This document shows positions 33,871-44,640 of a stretch of DNA of 64,000 nucleotides, one piece after another. The notes under the pieces were generated by a model that saw only the letters and a program-made list of their open reading frames with translations, was not told where the DNA came from and did no database searches. The stretch lies in contig NC_086034.1 of assembly GCF_036323735.1 (NCBI RefSeq), positions 29,900,939 through 29,964,938 on the forward strand. The letters are read 5' to 3'. Every line of letters begins with the position of its first letter. Positions within the stretch are counted from its first letter, which is position 1. The position numbers and the translations under genes are program-made. The DNA is from Rattus norvegicus (taxonomy: Eukaryota > Chordata > Mammalia > Rodentia > Muridae).

Positions 33871-35500
33871 TAATAAAGTGTTCACCTTGAAGCCACATTC
33901 CACACAAAGCAATCACGCTCGACCACCTTCAAATGCCTGAGAGCACAGTGACGATTTGCGCTCAGCCTTACACTTTCTTCTTCTTCTTCAAAAAAAAAAA
34001 AAACAAAAACAAAAAAACCCCTCAAAACCCAGAAACAAATTTTAATAATTTTTAAAGTTCTTTTATAATGATAAGGCTTTTTGTTAGGCTGTCAGTTTAA
34101 CCATTTAGCTTGAACAATCAACTTAGTCCAAAATATGGGTTACGTTAATAAAAATAGCATATGAGTTACTTGACTACATTGTCAAGTCAAATTATCAGGC
34201 ACCCGCGAGCTCTCACATCTGTGTAGTTGTGTGGGCGGGGGAAACAATGGGAGATTTGGGATCATCTGTGCCCTTTTGTACACTAAGCATTTTCTTCTTC
34301 ATTTGGTTCTCATGACAACCTCTGACTTATGTGAAGTTATCCATGCTTTAAACTTGACTTCATCACTCGGGGTGATTAATTTGTCCAAAATTATAAAAAA
34401 TAAAGCCAAACAAAAAACTGCAGAGAACAGTAATACTGGATTTTTTCTGCTATGAAGCCTTGTCTCCCTGGTATTTCATACTATTTACCTACTATAACTA
34501 CAATTCAGAACTTTGTTACTCCATCAAATTATCACAGGGAACCATTAATTTAGAAATCTAAGTTAGAAATTCAGAGAGATGATCCACTCTACCTGTGGTT
34601 TATGAAAGCTTGTGTGTGTGTGTGTGTGTGTGTGTGCATGTTTAAAACAAGTCAGCTGATTTCTCACTGATTGTTTAAGTGTCTAGAACTCACTTAAGTT
34701 CAATATTCTCTAAACATTTCCTTTCCCCATTGGAAACAATGAATCATACAATTGGCATTATATTGGCTTGTAACAATGTTTTGCAATCAATATATTTTAT
34801 TTCATAAACACTATAACAGCTTGTGAACTCTCACAGTCCACTGAATTGTATATGCTAGAGTTTATACTTAGTTTTGTGCTGTATTATCTTTTGATGCTAT
34901 GCAATATGTCCAAGTAGTTTCTCTTGTGGGTGTAAAGGCAGAAAATTTCTACTAAAATTTAAAGATATCAATGGTATCTATGGTTTTGGCTAATGTATTC
35001 TTTAATGTGTAAATGATGAATTACTATGAAGAACAATGAAGGTGGGCCTTAGGGAATTAAGGAGGGAGAGGAGGATGTGGCCCTCTAAAGTGTCTGTGCC
35101 TCTTCAGTGATGGTAACTGTTTCCTGCAGTTGCCACCATGGCATTACTGTAAATATGGCTTATGGTAGTAACTGTCTCCTAGACCTGTGTGCTTGCCAAC
35201 AGTCACTACTGGCTTCCAGTGAGGTTCACGTTCACTGCATTGATAAATACTTTCATTGATAAAGTCAGGGAGCCAGGTTCCCAGATACGAATGAGTTCTA
35301 TCTACAGGGCATTGGGGGTCTTTGGCACCCCCTGCCTCTTCTTTCATCATTCCTGCACAGGACTGCTGCATTGACTGTATGTGGCCTGGACACTCTTAGA
35401 ACATGCTGGTCCACCTTGGGGTACAGTTGACATCACTAATGCTTCCGAGAAAAAATGGCTTCTCCCTATGATTAGCTGCTGATTTGGTGGCTTACTATAT
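33870..35500. other. Intergenic DNA with minor simple repeats
   Basis: A-rich (33990-34020) and GT (34612-34637) patches are present. A faint MIR-like stretch (about 34300-34390) is too diverged to call. No gene. Confidence 0.4.
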
Positions 35501-35504
35501 ATCT

Positions 35505-35615
35505 TTTTTGACCAGCATATTTCTCTGCAGCTCAGGATAGTCTCAAATATGTGATCCTCCTGCTTCAGCCCTCCCAAATATTGGGGTTGCAAGTGTTGAT
35601 TATCCATGCCTGACT
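35505..35615 (-). mobile_element. B1-like fragment, antisense
   Basis: 'ctcaggatagtctcaaatat' then 'gatcctcctgcttcagccct' resembles an old antisense B1 body. Confidence 0.5.
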
Positions 35616-36095
35616 TCACATCCAATCTTCCTCATCCAATAGCTCCTAGGTTTATTCTGATCCTTCAGCCAATGTAGCCTATACAAAATGCAGGCACTAG
35701 ACAAGCATTTATAGAATGAATAAATGACAGTGATTTGTGGTGACTTAATAAGGAATGTAAGAGGAAGTCTGACCAACAACATAGACTTCTGAGTTTCTGG
35801 TTTCCCTACTTAATGTCCGGAGTGATTCAAAACAGCCTTTAACCACAAATGAAAAGCCAGCTGTCACGATAACTCTAAGCCATGTAAGCTGTTGACAAGC
35901 TTGGCAGTGTATCTACAGATTTTATTATGTTTTAAAATAAACAAGAGGGGGGGTAAGGGGAGGGAGGAGAGGGAGAATTGGAGGCATTCTTCATATTTGT
36001 AGGTTGGAACTTTCAGAAATATTTGGTGGCTTTTATAAGTATGACTAGAAAAATTACTGCTGTCACATATATATTACACTCATGTCATATAGGTA
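35615..36095. other. Unannotated intergenic DNA
   Basis: A short G-rich purine patch (35944-35975) is present and nothing else is recognised. Confidence 0.4.
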
Positions 36096-36300
36096 TTTAC
36101 TTTTTATTTTATGTGAATGCATGTTTTACCTGCATGTATGCCTGCGCATCCTTGGTGTGCGTGCAAGGCCTGTGGAGCCCAGCAGGGGATAGCAAATTCC
36201 CCGAGTTATGGCTGACTATGAGCCGCTAGGAGGAAGCTTGGAATTAAACCCAGGTTCTCTGGAAAGAACAGTCAATATTGATAACCCATAAGACCCAGCT
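36095..36300 (-). mobile_element. B3-type SINE, antisense
   Basis: 'tttactttttattttatgtg', 'caaggcctgtggagcccagc', 'aattaaacccaggttctctg' and a decayed antisense head support a B3. Confidence 0.65.
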
Positions 36301-36522
36301 TCATTCAACTGGTCATTATGTTTTCAAAGAATTTTTCTGCCTTTAATTTCTCTTAGTTCCTCAAGGATTTCAACTACCTGTTCTTCCCAAGGTTAGTATT
36401 TCCTCTTAGATCTTTTCTGTGTATTATACCCCATCCCAAATTTGGCAATGTCCAACATACTAAAAGTATCCTCTCCTGTGGGGCGGTGCTTTCAGTCATT
36501 TCATTTTTGCTCCTTTTCCTCT

Positions 36523-36632
36523 TTCCTTCCTTCCTTCCTTCCTTCCTTCCTTCCCTCCTTCCTTCCTTCCTTCCTTCCTTCCTTCTGTCTTTCCTTCCTT
36601 CCTTCCTTCTTCCCTTCCTTCTTCTTCATAAT
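36523..36632. repeat. (TTCC)n tract
   Basis: About 110 bp of CCTT repeats with a few CTGT/CCCT interruptions. It abuts the 3' (poly-T) side of an antisense L1, like the tract at 38.64-38.76 kb. Confidence 0.95.
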
Positions 36633-36639
36633 TATACTT

Positions 36640-37790
36640 TATTAAGTTGGTGACTTTTCTACGTTTTAAAAGTGGTTTGTATTGGCTTATCTGTTTCTTT
36701 TTCATTGAAAATTCATAGAATAAATTTTGATCAGTTTTCCTTTTTCCATCTCCTCCAGGGTCCTCCCCATTTCCCTACCCTTCTGACTCCAGGCCTTATT
36801 TCTCTCTTTAGAAACCAAACAGGTTAATAAAACAGCACAAAACCGAATTAAAAAATTACAGCAGAAAAAAGCATAAGAAACACCCACAGACACATAGACA
36901 CTGTCGCACTTAACCTATAAAAGCACAAAATTGAAAACGGTAATATACAAGCAAAACATTCATGAGATTAAAAAATGCCAAAGCAATTTGAGACAAAAAT
37001 ATGTACAAAACCATGATTGAATTCATATTGTGCTGGCCATCAACTGCAGGGTCTGCTGACCCTTAATTTATACACCCAGTGAGCCTCCAATGGAGAAAAC
37101 TGAGTTTTTCTTTGCAAACAATGACAATTGGAGATAGATTTTTGATGAGGGATGGGAACTCATGTCTACTTCCCCATGCCAGGGCTGAGACCCCATCTGG
37201 TTTGGACCTGTGCAATGTGCTTGCAGACTCAGTCTCTGGATTCATGTGTGCATGAGTCTGTTTGTGTCTGAAAGACACTCTTTGGCTCTTATACTCTTCT
37301 CTCCTTCTCTTTTCATAGCTGAGTCCTGAGGGGAGGGTTTGATAAAGACATCCCACTAGGGCCAGGCACTTCAAAGGCTGTCACTCTATGCACATTGTCC
37401 CCTGTGGGTCTCTGTTAATTTCCATCGGATGCAGGAGGAAGCTTCTCTGATGATGGCTGATCAAGACATGGACTGATCTATGAGTACAGCAGAATGTCAT
37501 TAGCCCTATCTTATTAATCATGAGGCCAGCATCTCACATAGGCTACATAATGCATTCTCACCAGCTCCCTGCCTGGCTGTGTGTGAGTCAGGAAGTGGCT
37601 GACTACAGACACTGAGTCTTCTGGAACTGTTATCTTGGGCACTTATCCCCAAAGTGGCAGGACATACATTTCTGATGGTTATTGGTTACCTGGTCTATGG
37701 CATTTGGTTATATTAATTCCAAAAGATGTCTGTACATCTTAACCCTTTCCAAGAAAATCTATTGTTCTCATACTTAGTATATAATCACAG
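36640..37790 (-). mobile_element. L1 (Lx-type) fragment, antisense
   Basis: 'ctccagggtcctccccattt', 'gtgggtctctgttaatttcc', 'ggaggaagcttctctgatga' and 'gtacagcagaatgtcattag' match recalled antisense Lx sequence. The 103-aa minus frame at 37063 lies within it and is not a gene. Confidence 0.7.
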
Positions 37791-37959
37791 GGACAAATTT
37801 TAAAGTGATTATTGTATTTAAACATGAATTCATCACTTACTTTATTATTTAATTCTAGAAAATATTACTCAATGATGGCAAAGAAAAAGAGCACCCTCCT
37901 TTTCTCTTTCTCTTCCTCATCTTCTTTATCTTCTTTATCCACTTTATCCATCTCCACTT

Positions 37960-38085
37960 TATCTTCTTTTTTCACATGGTTTAGCTATGTAGCCTGGGAG
38001 GGTCCAGGAGGCCTCAAACTCATGATGCCCCTTCATCAGCCCATCCAGTAACAAGACTGCAGGACCCTGTGCCTGCTTGAGACCA
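37960..38085 (-). mobile_element. B1-like fragment, antisense
   Basis: 'catggtttagctatgtagcc' then tgggagggtcc and 'ggcctcaaactcatgatgcc' match a diverged antisense B1. Confidence 0.55.
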
Positions 38086-38405
38086 TGCTTTGAAAAACTA
38101 AAATGAATATCTCTTCAAACTCTCATGGTTAATATAAATGCAGTTATGGCTGCCTTTCCGTTGCCATGCATGCCACTATGGTATCCCCTTATCTTCCAGA
38201 GGGACTCCTGTCCAACTTGTCTAAGTCAGTGAGACTTCCCTAGAACAAAATCTTGAGTTCTCTGACACACTCGTAATGGGTCTTCCTTTCTCTCTGTCAG
38301 CCGTATGAGCAAGTACTCACTTTACAGCCTGGATGTTCTAGGAGGTCATTCTTACTTCCCTTTATTTCTTGACAATTCAGAGTTTTTGTATTTATGGATC
38401 CTCAC
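38085..38405. other. Unannotated intergenic DNA
   Basis: No gene, repeat or regulatory motif recognised. Confidence 0.4.
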
Positions 38406-38406
38406 T

Positions 38407-38640
38407 GTCTCAGAGTTTCCATTGAACTGATGAAACACCATGACCGAAAAACAAGTTGGAGAAGAATGGGTTTATTTGGCTTACACTGTCACAGTGCTGT
38501 TCACCATTGAAGGAAGTCTGGACAGGAACTAGGAGGCAGGATCTAGGAGGCAGGATCTAGGAGGCAGGAACTGATGCAGAAGCCACAAAGGAATGTGCTT
38601 ACTGGCTTTCTTTCCATAGCTCGATCAGCCAGCTCCTTCC
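38407..38640 (+). mobile_element. Rodent repeat (family unassigned), 5' part, interrupted
   Basis: 'gatgaaacaccatgaccgaa', 'tttatttggcttacactgtc', 'ggaactgatgcagaagccac' correspond to the repeat that is complete at 56.12-56.53 kb. Its continuation is found at 39268-39575, on the far side of an antisense L1. Three copies of 'ctaggaggcaggatctagga'-type 15-16-bp units expand it locally (38527-38572). Confidence 0.65.
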
Positions 38641-38760
38641 TGCCTGCCTGCCTTCCTTCCTTTCTTCTTCCTTCCTTTCTTCTTCCTTCCTTCCTCTCCT
38701 TCCTTCCTTCTTTCCTTCCTTCCTTCCTTTCCTCCTTCCCTTCTTTTCTTCTCTTTCTTC
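38640..38760. repeat. (TTCC)n-rich pyrimidine tract
   Basis: An imperfect CCTT/TTCTTC tract sits between the host repeat and the poly-T side of the antisense L1. It is best read as an expanded L1 A-tail. Confidence 0.9.
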
Positions 38761-39267
38761 TTTAAAATCATTTTATTCATTTGCATTTCAAATGATATCC
38801 CCTTTCCTGGTTCCCTCTCTGCCAACCCTGCTCCAATCCCACCCCCCTTTGCCTCTATGAAGGTGCTCCTCTACCCATTCACACACTCCCCCCTCTAGCA
38901 TCCTTCTATGCTAGGGCATCAAGCCTTCACTGGATCAAGGCCCTTCCCTTTCATTGATGTCACATAAGGCCATCCTCTGCTACATATATGGCTGGAGTCC
39001 TCGCTCCCTCCTTGTATACTCTTTGGTTGGTGGTTTAGTCCTTGGGAGCTCTGGGTAGTCCAGTTAGTTGATATCATTCTTCTTAAGGGGTTGCGATCCC
39101 CTTCAGCTCCATCAGTCCTTCCCCTAGCTCTTCCATTAGGGTCCCCAGGCTCAGTCCAATGGTTGGCTGTTAGTATCTGCATCTATTATTGGTCAGGTGT
39201 CAGTAGAATCTCTCAGGGAACAGCCATATGAGGCTCCTGCCAGCAAGCGCTTCTTGGCCTCAGCAAT
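38761..39267 (-). mobile_element. L1 3' end, antisense, inserted in an older repeat
   Basis: It runs from 'ttttattcatttgcatttca' (3' end) to 'cagcaagcgcttcttggcct' (5' truncation) and is the same UTR type as 29.5-30.2 kb. Host-repeat sequence resumes immediately after with 'agaacctaggaccattagcc'. Confidence 0.9.
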
Positions 39268-39575
39268 AGAACCTAGGACCATTAGCCCAAGGATGGCGCC
39301 ACCCACAATGGGCTGGGCCTTCCCCCACTGATCACTAATTTTGAAAATACCTTAGGGGGCTGGGGATTTAGCTCAGTGGTAGAGCGCTTACCTAGGAAGC
39401 GCAAGGCCCTGGGTTCGGTCCCCAGCTCCGAAAAAAAGAACCAAAAAAAAAAAAAAAGAAAAAAAAAGAAAATACCTTAGAACTGAATCTGGTGAAGGCA
39501 TTTCCTCAACCAAGGCTCCTTCTTCTGGGCTGACTGTAGCCTGTGTCAAGTTGAAACAAAACCAGCCAGTAATCC
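39268..39575 (+). mobile_element. Rodent repeat (family unassigned), 3' part, split by ID element
   Basis: 'cacccacaatgggctgggcc', 'gaaggcatttcctcaaccaa' and 'gcctgtgtcaagttgaaaca' continue the repeat begun at 38407. The ID element at 39356-39467 interrupts it. Confidence 0.65.
39356..39467 (+). mobile_element. ID SINE with perfect TSD
   Basis: A full ID body (gggctggggatttagctcag to ggttcggtccccagctccg) ends in an A-rich tail. The perfect 13-bp duplication GAAAATACCTTAG lies at 39343-39355 and 39468-39480. Confidence 0.97.
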
Positions 39576-39599
39576 ACTACCTCTATAAAAGCAAATTAA

Positions 39600-40115
39600 T
39601 ATGTGATTGAAATATAGTTACATAATTTTCCTCTTTCTTTTCTCTCCTTCCAACCCCTTCCATACATACCCTCCAATACCTCTTAAATTCGTGGACTCTT
39701 TCTCTTTAATTTTTGTTGTTGCATACATGTTTAAATGCATAAATGTATGAATACAACATACAGAGTCTTTCTGATGTTGTTGCTTGTATGTATATGTTTT
39801 TAGGGATGTCTTAATAACCAAGAAAGAGGCTTATCCCTGGGGATGGTTTATTCTCCATCTCTCACTAGTCTTTAATTTCCTGGGTTCTTAGTCTAGGGAT
39901 AGGGTTCTGGGAGATCCCACCTTCTACTCTAGCTTGTCTGTTGGTATTGTCACTGTTCTGGTCCTGTTCAGGCAGCTGCAATGCTGAGGTCTCACTGTTG
40001 TAGCTTCCCTGCTATTTCTAGGAGACACAATCTCCCAGGACACTGTGGTCCTGTGGCTCTCACAATCTTCCCACCTCCTTTTCTGCGATGATCGCCACAG
40101 ACTGATGCTACAACA
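39600..40115 (-). mobile_element. L1 (Lx-type) fragment, antisense
   Basis: 'ggagacacaatctcccagga', 'ggctctcacaatcttcccac' and 'tgtttttagggatgtcttaa' match recalled antisense Lx sequence, related to the 10.76-11.16 kb fragment. Confidence 0.65.
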
Positions 40116-40286
40116 TGTTGAGGAATGAAGGACTGTCCAGGTGATCAGCTGTCCTATAAATTGGTCAAGTTTTTGAAATCATGTTTTGTGTTCCTTATAC
40201 TTTCAGGTTATAATTAAGTCACTCTCAGATTTCTGGCAGGATTGAAGACTGACCATAGTCTCTCAGCCAACCCAAGCTATTTAACA

Positions 40287-40302
40287 TTGATATATATATC
40301 AA
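40287..40302. repeat. 16-bp perfect palindrome
   Basis: TTGATATATATATCAA equals its own reverse complement. It lies 20 bp left of a longer palindrome. Confidence 0.95.
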
Positions 40303-40322
40303 TATATATTATTATTGATATA

Positions 40323-40350
40323 ATCTTTTCAAATATATATTTGAAAAGAT
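40323..40350. repeat. 28-bp perfect palindrome
   Basis: The arm ATCTTTTCAAATAT is followed at once by its reverse complement, with no spacer. AT-rich, cruciform-capable. Confidence 0.95.
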
Positions 40351-40519
40351 AGTTTTCAGATAGTAACAAGCTAAACCAGGACATAACTCAGGGGTAGAAT
40401 TGTAAGCCTTTTAGGTTAGATAGATGGTAGAGTGCTTTTCTCTACCGAATTAATGGACTAGATGTCATTTATACCTCATACTATATAATTTGCCTGTCAT
40501 AATTTTTTCAATTATATCT

Positions 40520-41180
40520 GGGGGAAGAGTTTTTTTATTGGACAGAAGGGGTGAGATATAGGGGAATTTCCCCTAGTTATTTGATTGGCTGATAAAGACA
40601 AAAGGAAGCCAATCACTGGGCGAAAATATAGAGGCAGGATCTTCTGGGCAGAAAAGGAAGGAAAGCGGAGAAGAGAAGGACAGACGAAATGGAGGGTGGA
40701 GGGAGACAAGATGGGGGGGTGAAGATGGAGTTGACCCACATGGCTTAGAGGAGCCACCAGTAGCTAGGGGTTTCACAGATGGGCAGTAGAGTAGTACAGG
40801 GTACATTTGCCCAATCTAGGTCTGCAGCTTATATTTTTATCAGTTGAGTTGTGTGTTCTTTGCACAGGCATTTTGGGGTTGGACTTTTACCGTTACAAAT
40901 CCGACTGATCCAAGTCTCTAGTGTTATCCTCTCACAGGGCTAAGCTGAGCAGAGCGGTAGCAGGCTTTCTGCAGGCCAGCTACAGGGTGTGGATGGTCTG
41001 GGAAGTGTGAGCAGCCACTCCAGGCATTTCAGAAAAGACTGATTTGGCCAGTTTAACAAGTGGGAGGCCAAGAGAGCTAGCTTAGGAGTTGGTTTTTGAC
41101 CTGAGCAGCTTGGCAGCAGGCCGGCCACAGGAACCAGGGCCAGATGGCCGCTTGGGGCTGGCCATCAGGATGGGTGAGAC
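40520..41180 (+). mobile_element. LTR-like repeat, copy 2
   Basis: The motif order parallels 11.19-11.88 kb: 'gctgataaagacaaaaggaa', a GAGAAGAGAAGG purine stretch, 'gcccaatctaggtctgcagc', 'tctttgcacaggcattttgg', then 'gatttggccagtttaac'. This is probably the same ERV-LTR family. Minus-strand frames of 62-81 aa are not genes. Confidence 0.45.
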
Positions 41181-41205
41181 CACCGATGTTGATACTTAGC
41201 TGGAA

Positions 41206-41207
<2 letters not shown>

Positions 41208-41258
<51 letters not shown>
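41208..41258. repeat. (GT)n microsatellite
   Basis: About 25 uninterrupted GT units at the right side of LTR-like copy 2. Confidence 0.97.
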
Positions 41259-41259
<1 letters not shown>

Positions 41260-41260
<1 letters not shown>

Positions 41261-41990
41261 AAATTGCAGGCCCTAAGCCTTAGGTGTTGTGTTGTGGATG
41301 TATCCACTGACTCTAGGGGCATGTTGACCAGTTGTGGTCTCCATCTGCTTCAAAGAGAAGCTTCTTTGATGAAGTGGCAAGAGTTATACTTACCTGTAGT
41401 ACTTAGTATACACTTGAGAGTGATCCTGGCTTAGTAAGATTGTGGCAGAAGGCTCTCTGCTAGGATTCATGACTTACAAGCCACTGGGAAGTTGGGTGCA
41501 TTTACAAGTAGGATTTGCCTTGTCTCGAGTAGGCCTTAAGTCCACTTAGACACTTAGATAGCTGCTAGTTACCACCAAGAGATGAGTTCCACTACTGCAC
41601 ACGTAGGGATACCCGTTCCGTCACTCACTGCTGTTCATAATCATCACCGCTGGGTAGTACTCTTGGTCGCTTCCCTTCCCTTGGAAGATTCCATAGAGCC
41701 TTCTGCTAACCTGACAGCTAGTTCTCAGGAAGGAACTTCCAGGTCACATATAGCTCAAATCTTCTGAATTTGGTGTCTGATGTGCATGACGCCTTCAGCA
41801 GTAGAGACTTACCTTTACTCTCTAGAAGACCATTGAAGGCAATAGCATCAGCCTATATTACTCTTGGAGTCCCTTGGACTTCACTGACCAACAACTTGAA
41901 AAGAGGTTTCTTAAGCCTCGTAGTACTGGGTTATTAGCCCGTAGCTCCTTCAGGAGCATTGTGACCCCAAATGGCATAACTTTATTTAAT
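41260..41990. other. Unannotated intergenic DNA
   Basis: No gene or identifiable repeat. Open frames of 61-135 aa include the adjacent CA/GT tracts. Confidence 0.4.
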
Positions 41991-41993
41991 ATG

Positions 41994-41994
41994 T

Positions 41995-42025
<31 letters not shown>

Positions 42026-42115
42026 TACACATGCATGCACGCGCACACATACACGCACACACACATACACGCACAGGCACACACACACACTCATACACAC
42101 ACTCATACACACACT

Positions 42116-42167
<52 letters not shown>
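41994..42167. repeat. Compound CA-rich microsatellite
   Basis: A pure CA run (to 42022), then imperfect ATACACGCACAC/CTCATACACA units, then a second pure CA run (about 42117-42166). The 94-135 aa Thr/His and Val/Cys frames are translations of this. Confidence 0.95.
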
Positions 42168-42168
<1 letters not shown>

Positions 42169-42169
42169 C

Positions 42170-43060
42170 ACAGTATATGCAATGTCTCTGCTGGAGAAGC
42201 TTCTATGAGAGCTTTAAAGTTGGAGACCTCCCTGCCCATTTCCTACATCTATGTTTTACCTGTGTCAGTGATCCAGGGTGATCTTCCAAGTGCACGGCAG
42301 CTGCTCTCTCTATGAGAGAGGGGAAAGGAAGGGAATGTATTATGAGTTTCATACCATGCAGTGTCTTTCTCCGTTTTCCTAGAACGAGCATTAAAAGTTA
42401 TTGAGAAAAAGACGACACGGATTAAGCCAGAAGTCATCGCTCTGACACAAAGTCAGTGTGGTGCAAGAAGTGACAGGAAATCTGAAGAAAAGAGCTGCCT
42501 GTAGACTTTACAGTTTTGAGGGATATGCTGGAGTCTATTGTCATCCCGAAGATGAGTTCTTTCACTATCCACAAAAGCTCGTAGTTATATCCAGCACATT
42601 AAGACACAAGTGAGTAAAAGAATATATGAATTTTCTTGATATGAAATATCGTATCGGTATATGAAAGAGAATGAGCAGAAATACTTGTGCTCCTACCTGG
42701 GAAGAGATCGGGTTAAGTTTGCTCTCCACACTTGTCTCTCAGGCTCTCTGTACAATGGTGAGGAGACAGCGTTTGAGGTTCACTTCTCCTGGAGACTCTG
42801 TCTGATTGCTATAAAGACAGGGTAGGGGATCTCCCTGAAGGGGACAACGTCCCTTACATCAAAGTCCTATTAAAGTGACTTATTAACAAAGATATTGAAA
42901 AGTTGACAGTTTGTTACATAAAGCATAAGCTGTTTGAAAGATGGTGGAATTCTGCTAGAATCTTCTCTCCACTGAGGGGAAAGGAGTAGATCAGTTTTTT
43001 AGGGTTTCTTGGGGGATTTTGTGTTAGTGGCATTCAGTTGTCCAGCTGAGTCATACATTA
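42170..43060. other. Non-repetitive intergenic block
   Basis: No identifiable repeat or gene in roughly 0.9 kb. Confidence 0.4.
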
Positions 43061-43065
43061 TTTGT

Positions 43066-43080
43066 CCACTAGATGGCAGC
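43066..43080 (+). promoter_or_regulatory. Candidate CTCF binding site
   Basis: CCACTAGATGGCAGC fits the recalled CTCF core at all positions and lies in non-repetitive DNA, in the same forward orientation as the Cpe intronic site. Confidence 0.55.
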
Positions 43081-43670
43081 ATAACATTGATAGAAACACC
43101 ATTTCTCCCAGCAACAAAGCAGGCCTTTACTTCTAAGAGAGGGACAATTGTATGCTAGAAACAAAAACTATATAAACTTAGTTTTTTTAAATGTACACCA
43201 CTGTATTACTCTCAAGAGAGAAAATCTATCTTAGTTCGTCAGTGTTTTGGCTCCCAAACAATTCAGTTTTATAAATTGGAATAAACTGAAAGAATCCTGT
43301 AAAACTGACCCCTACTCTCACTCCCTGAAGAACTTATTTTACCTCCCAGATGTAAGCAAGCCTGTAAAGAGAGACTGGGAGGATTAAAAACAATAGAGAA
43401 CCACGTCCAAACCCAAACAAACGGCCTTCTGCTTAAACAGCTGCTGTCTCACTGTGCTCAGTCAAACCCAGCAGCCTGTGACCTTGCATGGTGTTCTTAT
43501 CCAGCTTGCCAGTCCCTCACATGTAGATGGACTGACCACTATCTCATCAGGACACCCATTCAAGCCAGGAACATAGAGCTTGCGTGTGTGAGAACCCTAT
43601 TCTCACTGCTTTATGGTCCAGTTCCCCACTCAACAAACATTAGTAAGCCTCTGCTTTGTAACGTGTCCTG
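43080..43670. other. Unannotated intergenic DNA
   Basis: No identifiable gene; the last ~50 bp (accactcaacaaacattagt type sequence) belong to an ancient repeat. Confidence 0.4.
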
Positions 43671-43671
43671 T

Positions 43672-43763
43672 GGCAGTTGCCGGGATTCAGCGGGATGAGG
43701 ACAGTCCCCAGTGTTGAGGCAGTTGCCGGGATTCAGCGGGATGAGGACAGTCCCCAGTGTTGA
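43672..43763. repeat. Perfect 46-bp tandem duplication
   Basis: Two identical copies (43672-43717 and 43718-43763) start GGCAGTTGCCGGGATTCAGC and end CCCCAGTGTTGA. The identity implies a recent slip or unequal exchange within an old repeat. Confidence 0.95.
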
Positions 43764-43929
43764 GCTATTCGTCATCTCACAAAGGACAGACAGATGCATT
43801 AAATAAACAATCCCAGGCTTAGCAAAAGCAAATCAATTAAGACATGAGAAAGTCTGCACAAAGGCTAACTGAGTTTTGTAGGGATGTTTGACTTGATTAC
43901 TTCTAAAGATATTGATGTTTGTATAAACC

Positions 43930-44640
43930 ATCCACTAGACACTTTTGCAGCAGGTCCTAGTCTAGGTGCTGGAGATTCAATGGCAGATCAAGCAGGGAAT
44001 GGATCTTGGTGACATAGGGTGTATCTCAGTTGAAGCATCCTGAGTTGATTTCATAGTAAAATAGAAGGCAAGGACTACAGAGAAGTAGGGAGCAGGAGAG
44101 AAGAGAGTTAGCATGGTGTGGTGATGGAGGCACTCTCTGAGTGGGGACATGGGGGTGACAGCTTGCAATAAGGCAAAGGAAGAGCTGGGTGCATAGTGGA
44201 GTGTGTTGACTCTGGTCAAAGATAGGGCATGCTCCAAAGAGCATCCCCTGGAGCAGAAACTGTGATGAGTCCATCTGCAGAGAGACAATTGCTGCTGGAA
44301 TAGACTGTATAGAGGCTGAGGGTGTCGTGGGGGCAGTCGGTGATAGACCAGAAAGTGTCCTTGCAGTCTAATGAAGCATCTACTCAGAAAGAGCCAGGGG
44401 GTCACTGAATACTTTGAGGAGAGGTGCGATTTGTCAGGCATTAATATAAAAAATTACTTCAGGGATCAAGAGAGTACCAGTGACCCAGGAGCAAGGTAAA
44501 AACATTGTGTTCCCAGATGGCAGAGAACAGACACTGAGCAGTGGCAGGTAGGATCTAGGATGAGTTTTGAGGTCAGGAGGATGTCCTCATGGTTTATGTG
44601 GAACTTAAGACACAGAGAAGACAGCTGAGTACGACTGTTG
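43930..44640. mobile_element. Ancient mammalian repeat
   Basis: 'gtctaggtgctggagattca' then atggcagatc and 'gcgatttgtcaggcatt' resemble an old repeat with the 'tctaggtgctggagat' signature. The 154-aa minus frame has no start context or recognisable features. Confidence 0.4.

Larger units (their letters stand above)
40115..40520. other. AT-rich intergenic DNA with two perfect palindromes
   Basis: It contains the palindromes at 40287-40302 and 40323-40350; otherwise nothing is recognised. Confidence 0.5.

Noticed and set aside
43977..44441. 154-aa minus-strand frame
   Set aside because: It overlaps an ancient mammalian repeat and has no recognisable protein features.
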